Positions 15,311 to 22,612 of a DNA stretch of 32,388 nt are shown here, in pieces. Each line of letters opens with the position of its first letter. Position 1 is the stretch's first letter. Origin of the DNA: an uncultured Lachnospiraceae bacterium (GTDB taxonomy: Bacteria > Bacillota > Clostridia > Lachnospirales > Lachnospiraceae); assembly GCA_946405185.1 (NCBI GenBank), contig CAMJGH010000026.1:1-32388 (forward strand). The letters are read 5' to 3'. The position numbers and the translations under genes were made by a program. Below the pieces are notes generated by a model. The model was not told the DNA's origin and searched no databases. It was given only the letters and a program-made list of their open reading frames with translations.

Positions 15311-16518
15311 GAGCGGTTCCCCGGCATCAGATCGCGGCATTCGGCAGCGATCTTTTCCATGATGCCGGCCAGTTCCTCCCCTTCGTAGACGGTGTAGTTC
15401 AGGCAGAAGGAATGACGGTAGCGGTCCTTCTCCGGCGTGAACACCGCGCCCGGCGCGATGCTGATGCCGTATTTCTCCAGCAGGCGGCTGGCCAGCCGCG
15501 TGGTGTTGATCTGCTCGGAGACGTCGGTGCACCACAGGTACAGCCCGCCGTCCGGCATGGAGAAGTAGATATCCTCCGGGAAGCGGCTCTCGATGAGCCG
15601 GACCATCTGCTCGTAGCGGTCCCGGTAGACCTCACAGCACCGGTCGATGTGCGCCAGCAGCCGGTTGCGGTCCGAGAGATACTCGGCCGCCAGCATCTGC
15701 GTGACGGACGGGCCGCCCGCCGCGTGCAGGCGGTTCCAGGCCGCCGCGCGCTGCAGGATCTCGTCGCCGGCGATCACATACCCCACCCGGAGGCCTGGCG
15801 CCAGCACCTGCGAGAGCGAACCCACGTAGATGACACAGCCTGCATCATCCATGGCCTTCATGGGCAGCAGGTCCTCTTCGTACAGGCGCAGCTGGGAGGC
15901 CGAGCCATCCTCGATGAGGGCCACATCGTACTTCTTGACCACCTCCAGCAGACGGCGGCGTCTGGCCTCCGGCACGGTCACGCCCGTCGGCACCTGGAAG
16001 TCCGGCGTCAGATAGACCAGTTTGATGCGCGGGTTGCCGGCCAGAATGGCCGCCAGGCGCTCCGGCACCATGCCTTCGTTGTCCATCTCCACCGGGATCA
16101 CTTCAATGCCCTTCTGCTTCAGGAGCATGAGCACAAAAGGCGAGGTGAGCTGGTCCACCACCACGGCGTCATCCGGGTTGCAGAAGACGCTCACGATGGC
16201 GTCGATGGCCTGCACGGCGCCCTCGGTGATGAGGATCGAATCCGACTCCGCGCCGATCTTTAAGACTGTCCGGGCATAGCCGGCCAGCCGCACGCGCAGC
16301 GGGGCGTACCCGTACCCGGTGGCATAGGAGAAGGCGTCCGGGTCCGGTTTGGCGAAACACCTCTCGGCCGCCGCCGCCAGATCCGCCACGGGCAGGCAGT
16401 CCGCCGGCGGGTCCCCCGAAAACAGGTTGACAGCCGCCTTCTCATGCCCGATGCGGAAGAACGTTCTCATTTCTTCGGCGGTGATGTTTTTCATTTGTTC
16501 CGAATAACGGTATTTCAC
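15307..16518 (-). CDS. Aminotransferase class I/II homologue lacking the PLP lysine
   Basis: Fold-type I protein of about 403 aa, similar to LysN-type and MocR-domain aminotransferases ('AFSYATGYGYAPLRVRLAGY', 'LVYLTPDFQVPTG', 'VALIEDGSASQLRLY', 'IYVGSLSQVLAPGLRVGYVIAG', 'RHSFCLNYT'). Residues that hold cofactor and substrate are altered. The Schiff-base Lys of the GSFSK motif is Gln237 (CAG at 15808-15810), the Asn of QNPTG is Val176, the Tyr of EDxxY is Ala207, and the carboxylate-binding Arg near the end is Cys372; Asp204 is kept. It therefore cannot be a standard transaminase. A GTG at 16518 sits six bases after GGGGAGG and is preferred over the in-frame ATG at 16524. There is no N-terminal helix-turn-helix. 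It overlaps the CPBP gene by four bases. Confidence 0.82.
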   Translation of the reverse strand: MKYRYSEQMKNITAEEMRTFFRIGHEKAAVNLFSGDPPADCLPVADLAAAAERCFAKPDPDAFSYATGYGYAPLRVRLAGYARTVLKIGAESDSILITEGAVQAIDAIVSVFCNPDDAVVVDQLTSPFVLMLLKQKGIEVIPVEMDNEGMVPERLAAILAGNPRIKLVYLTPDFQVPTGVTVPEARRRRLLEVVKKYDVALIEDGSASQLRLYEEDLLPMKAMDDAGCVIYVGSLSQVLAPGLRVGYVIAGDEILQRAAAWNRLHAAGGPSVTQMLAAEYLSDRNRLLAHIDRCCEVYRDRYEQMVRLIESRFPEDIYFSMPDGGLYLWCTDVSEQINTTRLASRLLEKYGISIAPGAVFTPEKDRYRHSFCLNYTVYEGEELAGIMEKIAAECRDLMPGNRS

Positions 16519-16552
16519 GGTCATCCTCCCCGGCAGTCCCCAGGCTGCCGTC

Positions 16553-17266
16553 TTAACGGTTTTCCGGCCTGCGGCCGGCAGTTTTGGCGCCGGCCAGAGT
16601 CGGCAGCGATGTGATCAGGCACTGCCCGGGCAGATAGAACAGCCACATGGCGATACCGGCAAACCCCTGCGCATACGCGCGCACCGCGCCGCCAAAGAGA
16701 TCCGGCGCGTTGTAAAGCCCCACATGAAGATCACACAGGAAGAACAGGAAAACGCCCGCGGCAAAGCGGATGCTCTCCGTATCCTTCCTCTGGCAGGCCG
16801 CCCGGATGGCAGCGGCCAGATTGGCGGCAAACACCAGGATATACCCCGCCGCCAGGCACTCCGCAGTTTCTGCCCCGGCAACGGCCAGACGCGCCGAAAA
16901 CGCCCCGCCCGCAAACAGCAGGAGGCGCACGAGCATCATCCGCCCGAAAATGGGCTTGCTGCCCCCCGCCAGGTGCACGGTGTAGGCGGTGTGTACGGCC
17001 AGAAAGACCAGAATGCCGAACACCGCTTTTTCCGGCCGGAACAGCAGCACCCAGTCGGCCGCCGGGATCAGCACGGCCGCCAATGCCAGCGCCGCGTATT
17101 TCCGGCGCTTCACAAAGCCCGCGGCCGCCGCCACCGCCAGCAGGCAGATGGCGGCGTATCTCAGCCAGTCAGCGGGAACGGGAAGGCTCACCCACCCCGC
17201 GTCCTGCACCAGAAAGGCGGCGTACAGCAGCGCCTCAATCCAGAAGATCGGCATACAGCTGCTCAT
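16553..17266 (-). CDS. YhhN/TMEM86-like integral membrane protein
   Basis: A 237 aa protein with about seven to eight hydrophobic segments. 'FLAVHTAYTVHL', 'FLFFLCDLHVGLYNAPD' and 'MWLFYLPGQCLIT' follow the pattern of the YhhN/TMEM86 (lysoplasmalogenase-like) family, in which such Asp and His/Tyr positions line a membrane pocket. The match is by eye and weak, so activity is not claimed. The ATG at 17266 (or 17254) lies inside the end of glgA, overlapping by 20-32 nt without a strong ribosome binding site of its own, which suggests translational coupling. About 30 nt separates it from the aminotransferase homologue downstream. Confidence 0.55.
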   Translation of the reverse strand: MSSCMPIFWIEALLYAAFLVQDAGWVSLPVPADWLRYAAICLLAVAAAAGFVKRRKYAALALAAVLIPAADWVLLFRPEKAVFGILVFLAVHTAYTVHLAGGSKPIFGRMMLVRLLLFAGGAFSARLAVAGAETAECLAAGYILVFAANLAAAIRAACQRKDTESIRFAAGVFLFFLCDLHVGLYNAPDLFGGAVRAYAQGFAGIAMWLFYLPGQCLITSLPTLAGAKTAGRRPENR

Positions 17267-18677
17267 ACTGCACGGCGGAATTCTTCCAGGAGAAGTCCTG
17301 CTTCATGGCCTGTCTGACCAGCTTGTCCCACGCCTTGCGGTCATCGCGGTAGACTTCCTTGGCCATGCGGATCACGTGCAGCATGTCGTGTGCGTTGTAG
17401 TTGGTGAACGAGAAGCCGGTGCCGATACCGGTGAAGCGGTTGTACGGCTCCACGGTGTCGCGCAGGCCGCCCGTCTCACGCACGATCGGCAGCGTCCCGT
17501 AGCGCAGGCTCATCAGCTGCGACAGCCCGCACGGCTCGAACAGCGACGGCATCAGGAAGGCATCGCAGCCCGCGTAGATGCGGTGGCTGAGCGCTTCCGA
17601 GTAGAAGATGTTGGCGGACACTCTGCCCGGCTTTTCGGCCGCCAGGTCGCGGAACATCTGCTCGTAGCGCCACTCGCCGGTGCCCAGCACCGCCAGCTGC
17701 ACATCGTCCTCGCAGATCTCGTGCAGCACGCACTGGATCAGATCAAAGCCCTTCTGATCCGTCAGGCGGCTGACCACGCCGATGAGGAAGGCATCCGGAT
17801 CCTCGGTGAGGCCGAGCTCGCGCTGCAGCGCCGCCTTGTTGACCGGCTTTTTCTCAAAGACCGTTTCGGCGTCGTACGCCGCGGCGATGTCTTTGTCGTG
17901 CGAAGGATCATAGAAGCTGTAGTCGATGCCGTTGACGATGCCCGACAGCTGCCCTTCCCTCGCCCGCAGCAGCCCGTCCATGCCTTCGCCGTAGAACGGC
18001 GTGCGGATCTCCTGGGCGTAGGTCTGCGAGACGGTGGTGATGCGGTCCGAGTAGACCAGGCCGCCCTTGAGCATGTTGCCGTTGCGGTAGGCTTCCAGCT
18101 TGTCGCTGGTGAAGTAGTAATCCGACAGGCCGGTGATGTTCTTCATGGTCTCCACGTCCCACGTGCCCTGGAACTTCAGGTTGTGGATGGTGAACACCGT
18201 CTTGATGCCGCGGAAGAACGCGTCGCCCTGGAAGGAGTCATTCAGGTACACCGGGATCAGACCGGTCTGCCAGTCATGGCAGTGGATGACGTCCGGACGG
18301 AAGCCGATGAGCGGCAGGGCCGAGAGCACCGCGCGCGAGAAGAACGAGAACTTCTCGATGTCTTCGAGCATGTTGGAGTACGGCCAGGCGCCGCCGAAGT
18401 AGTACTCCGAATCCAGGAAGTAATAGTGAACGCCTTCGCGCTCCAGCTCCAGGATGCCCACGTACTGGCTCTTCCAGCAGAAGTCCATGTAGAAGTGCGT
18501 GACGTACTTCATCTCCGACCGGAACGACTCCGGAATGCACAGGTACTTCGGGATGATCACGCGCACGTCATACCTGGTCTTGTCAAACGCCTTCGGCAGC
18601 GACCCAATGACGTCCGCCAGACCTCCCGTCTTGATAAAAGGCACACACTCCGAAGCGGCAAACAGGATATTTTTCAT
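17235..18677 (-). CDS. glgA: Glycogen synthase (ADP-glucose type, GT5)
   Basis: Transfers glucose from ADP-glucose to the non-reducing end of alpha-1,4-glucan. At 480 aa it is a standard GT5 length. Motifs: KTGGLADV near the N-terminus (Lys16, ADP-glucose binding), 'HCHDWQTGL' (134-140), 'VSRLTDQKGFDLI', and 'PSLFEPCGLSQLMSLRYGTLPIVRETGGL', the C-terminal GT-B nucleotide-sugar site. The start is the ATG at 18677 with AAGGAGGG before it; the open frame upstream to 18749 has no signal. No glgB, glgC or glgP is adjacent. No clear promoter was found in the 94 nt gap to recN, so read-through from the recN block is possible. Confidence 0.93.
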   Translation of the reverse strand: MKNILFAASECVPFIKTGGLADVIGSLPKAFDKTRYDVRVIIPKYLCIPESFRSEMKYVTHFYMDFCWKSQYVGILELEREGVHYYFLDSEYYFGGAWPYSNMLEDIEKFSFFSRAVLSALPLIGFRPDVIHCHDWQTGLIPVYLNDSFQGDAFFRGIKTVFTIHNLKFQGTWDVETMKNITGLSDYYFTSDKLEAYRNGNMLKGGLVYSDRITTVSQTYAQEIRTPFYGEGMDGLLRAREGQLSGIVNGIDYSFYDPSHDKDIAAAYDAETVFEKKPVNKAALQRELGLTEDPDAFLIGVVSRLTDQKGFDLIQCVLHEICEDDVQLAVLGTGEWRYEQMFRDLAAEKPGRVSANIFYSEALSHRIYAGCDAFLMPSLFEPCGLSQLMSLRYGTLPIVRETGGLRDTVEPYNRFTGIGTGFSFTNYNAHDMLHVIRMAKEVYRDDRKAWDKLVRQAMKQDFSWKNSAVQYEQLYADLLD

Positions 18678-18771
18678 GATCCCTCCTTCTTTTTCTTGAT
18701 CGTGTTCCCCTGATCCGTTGTGTTTTTTATTTTTTGTGGCGCCGGCCATTCCCCGGCAGCCGTTTGGTCCG

Positions 18772-20469
18772 TTACCTTGTGCGGATCTCGCGCTTGCGCA
18801 TATCCGCTTGTTCCTTCATGCCGGCGGCCTGCGCCCGCGTGGCCTCCGTGATGGCCGCTCCGCCGATCAGCCGGGACAGTTCCCCGATGCTCCCCTCTGT
18901 GGTCAGCGGCCGGATGGCCGTGCCGGTGGAAGTGTCGTCGCTGGTCTTCTCGATGAGGAAATGCGTATCCGCCATGCTGACGATCTGCGGCAGGTGCGAG
19001 ATGCAGATCACCTGATGGCCGTCCGCGATGGCCGTGAGTTTTTCCGCCACCAGCTGCGCGGTGCGCCCGCTGATGCCGGCATCGATCTCGTCGAAGATCA
19101 GCGTCGGGATGCGGTCCGTATCCGCCAGCACCGTCTTGACCGCCAGCATGATGCGCGAGAGTTCGCCGCCCGACGCCACCTGCACCAGCGGCTTTAAGGG
19201 CTCTCCCGGGTTGACCGAGATCAGAAACTCCACTTTGTCGCGCCCGAGCGGCGTGTAATCTTCCGTTTCGGTAAAGGCCGCCCGGAACTTCACCTGCGCG
19301 AAGTTCAGCTCCGTCAGCGCCTTGACGATGTCTTTCTCCAGCCGTTCGGCGCCTTTCCGGCGTGCGTCTGTCAGCTGCCGGCACTCCCGCGCCAGCACGG
19401 CCTCCGCCTCCGCCAGTTCCTTTTCGAGCGATGCCTTGCGCTCGTCGTAGGAAAGGAGGTCGGCCAGCTTCTGGCGCTGTTCCTCGGCGTAGGCCAGGAT
19501 GTCCGGGATGCTGTCGCCGTACTTGGCCTTCAGATCGTGGAGGACATCCAGCCGCGCTTCCACCTCGGCCAGCGCCTCGCCGTCCGATTCCAGGCCGTCC
19601 TCATAGTCCGCCAGGGAGACGGACAGGTCCGATGCCAGGCTTTCCAGATCATAGAGCTGCGCCCGGATGGCGGCCAGCCCTTCTTCGTCATATGCTTCGA
19701 TGCGCGAGAACGTGTGCATGGCATCGCTGATCACGCTGCCGACCGAACCGGCCTCGTCGGAGGAGAACATGGCGCGCAGCGCGCCGATCCCTTCCTGCAG
19801 CTGCCGCTGGCCGGTCAGTTTTTTATAGCGGGCCGCCAGCTGCGTATCCTCGCCGGGAACCAGCGCGGCCGCATCGATCTCTTCGGTGACGAACGTCAGG
19901 AAGCTGATCTCGCGGCGGCGCACCGCTTCATCCGACTCCAGGGAATCCAGCTCCTTCCGGAGCCGGGCACGGTCCTTCACATGGCCTGCCACACTCTGCC
20001 GGAGCGCCAGCACCGGCGCGCCGCAGTAGGCATCCAGAATCTCAAGATGCGTCTGGCGCTTTAAGAGCACCTGGTGCTCGCGCTGGCCGTAGATATCCAG
20101 CAGCAGGTCTCCCGCTGCCGCGGCCGCGGAGGCCGTGACCATCTCGCCGCCGATGCGGCAGACCGACCGTCCGGGTGAGATTCGCCTCGAGACGGTGAGT
20201 TCGTCCTGCCCGTCCTCTAAAAGACACGCCTCCCGCAGAGGAGCCCGCAGGTCCTCCGGGACCGAAAACTGCAGTTCCACGTAGGCCGAATCCCCGTGGC
20301 TGCCGATGATATCTTTGGGAACACGGCCGCCCAGCGCCGTCTGGATGGCGCCGAGCAGGATGGATTTGCCCGCGCCCGTCTCGCCGGACAGGATGTTGAG
20401 CCCCTCCCCGAACGCAACGTGCGCCTCTTCAATGAGAGCCATGTTCCGGACTGTCAGCGTTTGAAGCAT
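18772..20469 (-). CDS. recN: DNA repair protein RecN
   Basis: SMC-like ATPase that acts at DNA double-strand breaks in recombinational repair. At 565 aa it is of normal length. Walker A GETGAGKS (29-36), a long central coiled coil interrupted by a hinge, ABC signature 'VASGGELSRIMLAVK', and Walker B 'TLIFDEIDAGISG' are all present. The start ATG at 20469 has GGAGGGGAG directly before it and lies 11 nt after argR. In many spore formers spoIVB and spo0A follow recN; here glgA follows instead. Confidence 0.95.
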   Translation of the reverse strand: MLQTLTVRNMALIEEAHVAFGEGLNILSGETGAGKSILLGAIQTALGGRVPKDIIGSHGDSAYVELQFSVPEDLRAPLREACLLEDGQDELTVSRRISPGRSVCRIGGEMVTASAAAAAGDLLLDIYGQREHQVLLKRQTHLEILDAYCGAPVLALRQSVAGHVKDRARLRKELDSLESDEAVRRREISFLTFVTEEIDAAALVPGEDTQLAARYKKLTGQRQLQEGIGALRAMFSSDEAGSVGSVISDAMHTFSRIEAYDEEGLAAIRAQLYDLESLASDLSVSLADYEDGLESDGEALAEVEARLDVLHDLKAKYGDSIPDILAYAEEQRQKLADLLSYDERKASLEKELAEAEAVLARECRQLTDARRKGAERLEKDIVKALTELNFAQVKFRAAFTETEDYTPLGRDKVEFLISVNPGEPLKPLVQVASGGELSRIMLAVKTVLADTDRIPTLIFDEIDAGISGRTAQLVAEKLTAIADGHQVICISHLPQIVSMADTHFLIEKTSDDTSTGTAIRPLTTEGSIGELSRLIGGAAITEATRAQAAGMKEQADMRKREIRTR

Positions 20470-20480
20470 TCTCCCCTCCG

Positions 20481-20924
20481 CTACGCTTCGATCATCTCCT
20501 GGAGCTTGCGCTGCAGGATCCCTGCCTCCGCGGCACTGCGCGCCGCGCAGAAAATGGTGTCATCCCCCGCGATGTCGCCCACCAGCTCGGGCAGCTGCAG
20601 CGAGTCGATAGCCGCCGCCACCGCCATGGCCATGCCGGTGACCGTGCGGATCACCAGAAGGTTGCCGGCCGGCTGCATCTGCAGGATGGCTTCCTGCATC
20701 ACCCGCACAAAGCCGTTGTCGCTCCCGGCGGCTTCCGGCAGCGCGTAGACCGACCGGCCGCCACGCATGCGCTTGATGAGCCCCATCTCGCGCACATCGC
20801 GGGAGGCGGTGGCCTGCGTGACGCGCACGCCGCGGGTCGCCAGGGCGTCCACCAGTTCCTCCTGCGTGCCGATCAAGCCTTCCGACACCAGATCACGGAT
20901 GAGTTTCTGCCGTTTCTCTTTCAT
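20481..20924 (-). CDS. argR: Arginine repressor ArgR/AhrC
   Basis: Hexameric arginine-responsive regulator of arginine synthesis and catabolism. About 147 aa. The N-terminal winged helix shows 'GTQEELVDALATRGVRVTQATASRDVREMGL', and the C-terminal arginine-binding domain shows 'VVRTVTGMA'-like and 'GDIAGDDTIFCAARS' segments (Gly-Asp-Asp contacts L-arginine in the family). Two in-frame ATGs (20930 and 20924) occur; GGGGGA is best placed for 20924. It sits between nadK and recN in the order typical for Firmicutes. It could regulate arginine genes elsewhere; no ARG box was identified in this window. Confidence 0.94.
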   Translation of the reverse strand: MKEKRQKLIRDLVSEGLIGTQEELVDALATRGVRVTQATASRDVREMGLIKRMRGGRSVYALPEAAGSDNGFVRVMQEAILQMQPAGNLLVIRTVTGMAMAVAAAIDSLQLPELVGDIAGDDTIFCAARSAAEAGILQRKLQEMIEA

Positions 20925-20942
20925 GCCCATCCCCCACGAAAC

Positions 20943-21794
20943 TCAGCGCAGTTTCCGGCTGAGCGTTTCCACAAAACTTTCGCCCGACAGTTTCAGGAGC
21001 TTCACCTTGCGCCCTTCCCGGTGCACCCGGATGACATCCCCGGAGCCCACACCGGAAAACGGCGTGTTGTCGAATACGGCCTGCCAGCCGTCCTGCCCCG
21101 CGCGGTCCTCCACGCGCAGCGTCACCTCCGCGTCGGCCGGCAGCACCAGGCTGCGGGACGCCAGGGTGTGGGCGCAGACCGGCGTGACCACGATCAGCTC
21201 CGCCTCCGGCATGACGATGGGCCCGCCGGCCGACAGGTTGTAAGCCGTGCTGCCCATGGGCGTGGAGATGATGAAACCGTCCGCATCGTACCGGAAGACG
21301 AACTCCCCGTTCACGTAGAGCGTATAGCGCAGCACGCGCGGGCTGTTCAGCCGGCTGCTGACAATGTCGTTGATGGCGAAATCCCGGTGCAGCACCACAT
21401 CGCCCCGCAGCACCTCACCCGCCAGCACCATGCGCTCGTCGATGACGTACGCATCCGCGAACAGGCGGTCCAGCGCCGTATCCAGTTCGGCCGCTTCCAC
21501 CGCCGCCAGATACCCGAGCGTCCCCAAGTTGACGCCGATCAGCGGCAGGTCACGCCCGAACAGATCACGCGCGGCCGCCAGCAGCGTCCCGTCCCCGCCG
21601 ATCACGATCACCGCTTCGGTGTCCGCGGGAAGGCTGGCCGAATCCGTGTAGCGCACGCCGTAACCGGCCGACTGCGACACAAATTCCATCACGTGCGCCG
21701 TACCGCCCCGGGCAGCGATGCCGTCCCGGCAGCGGCCGGTCAGGGCGAGGCCGGGATCCTTATCCGGATTGACGATGATGCCGAAATGTCTCAC
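20943..21794 (-). CDS. nadK: NAD kinase
   Basis: Phosphorylates NAD to NADP; 283 aa. Motifs: 'VIGGDGTLLAAAR' (GGDGT at 66-70, ATP and catalytic Asp), 'GVNLGTLGYLAAV', 'HRDFAINDIV', and 'YDADGFIISTPMGSTAYNLSAGGP', the NAD-binding and diphosphate-binding loop. The ATG at 21794 overlaps the tlyA stop by four bases (ATGA), indicating coupled translation. The NADP it makes serves reductases of the isoprenoid pathway begun by Dxs in the same operon. Confidence 0.95.
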   Translation of the reverse strand: MRHFGIIVNPDKDPGLALTGRCRDGIAARGGTAHVMEFVSQSAGYGVRYTDSASLPADTEAVIVIGGDGTLLAAARDLFGRDLPLIGVNLGTLGYLAAVEAAELDTALDRLFADAYVIDERMVLAGEVLRGDVVLHRDFAINDIVSSRLNSPRVLRYTLYVNGEFVFRYDADGFIISTPMGSTAYNLSAGGPIVMPEAELIVVTPVCAHTLASRSLVLPADAEVTLRVEDRAGQDGWQAVFDNTPFSGVGSGDVIRVHREGRKVKLLKLSGESFVETLSRKLR

Positions 21795-22612
21795 GCTTCT
21801 CCCTTCGGGCGGGCCAGCGTCTCATGCGCCTGCCGCACTGTCTCTGCCGCCTCCGCCGCCGAAACGCCCGCTTCCGGGGCTTCGCCGCGCTGCAGATACA
21901 GCAGATATTCGATATTGCCTTCCGGCCCGCGGATGGGCGAGAACGTCAGTCCCCGGGGCGAAAAGCCGTTTTCCCTGGCCATGGCCAGCACGTTTTCGAT
22001 GACTTCGCGGTGGACGGCGGGGTCCCTGACCACGCCTTTCTTGCCCACCTTCTCGCGGCCGGCTTCAAACTGCGGCTTGATCAGGCACACCACCGTGGCA
22101 TCCTCCGTCAGCAGGGCCGACAGCGGCGGCAGGACCTTTCCCAGCGAGATGAAGGAGACATCGATGCTGGCGAACGCGATGACGTCCGCGATGTCCGCTG
22201 GCGTCACGTAGCGGATGTTGGTCTTTTCCATGCAGACCACGCGCGGGTCCTCGCGCAGCTTCCAGTCCAGCTGCCCGTAGCCCACGTCCACCGCGTACAC
22301 CCTGACGGCGCCGTTCTGCAGCATGCAGTCCGTAAAGCCGCCGGTGGAGGCGCCCACATCCATGCACACCTTCCCTTCCGGCGTCACCGGAAACGTCTGC
22401 ATGGCCTTTTCCAGTTTCAGGCCGCCCCGGCTCACATACGGAAGAGCCTTGCCGCGCACTTCGATGGCGGCTTCTTCCGGGAACTGGGCGCCGGCCTTAT
22501 CTTCCTTCTGCCCGTTCACGTACACCTCGCCGGCCATGATGACCGCCTTCGCCTTCTCCCGCGAAGCGCAGAGGCCTTTCTGTACGAGCAGGATATCCAG
22601 CCGTTCTTTCAT
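21791..22612 (-). CDS. tlyA: TlyA family rRNA (cytidine-2'-O)-methyltransferase
   Basis: S4-domain plus FtsJ-like methyltransferase that 2'-O-methylates 16S/23S rRNA cytidines; also called YqxC in Bacillus and earlier named haemolysin A. 273 aa. The S4 RNA-binding domain occupies about 3-60 ('RLDILLVQKGLCASREKAK'), then 'SRGGLKLEKAM' and the SAM-binding 'DVGASTGGFTDCMLQNGA' (85-102), 'IDVSFISLGKVLPP', 'LIKPQFEAGREKVGKKGVV'. The start ATG at 22612 follows CGGAGGA and overlaps the dxs stop by four bases. The conserved Lys, Asp and Lys positions of the catalytic set appear present. Confidence 0.92.
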   Translation of the reverse strand: MKERLDILLVQKGLCASREKAKAVIMAGEVYVNGQKEDKAGAQFPEEAAIEVRGKALPYVSRGGLKLEKAMQTFPVTPEGKVCMDVGASTGGFTDCMLQNGAVRVYAVDVGYGQLDWKLREDPRVVCMEKTNIRYVTPADIADVIAFASIDVSFISLGKVLPPLSALLTEDATVVCLIKPQFEAGREKVGKKGVVRDPAVHREVIENVLAMARENGFSPRGLTFSPIRGPEGNIEYLLYLQRGEAPEAGVSAAEAAETVRQAHETLARPKGEA

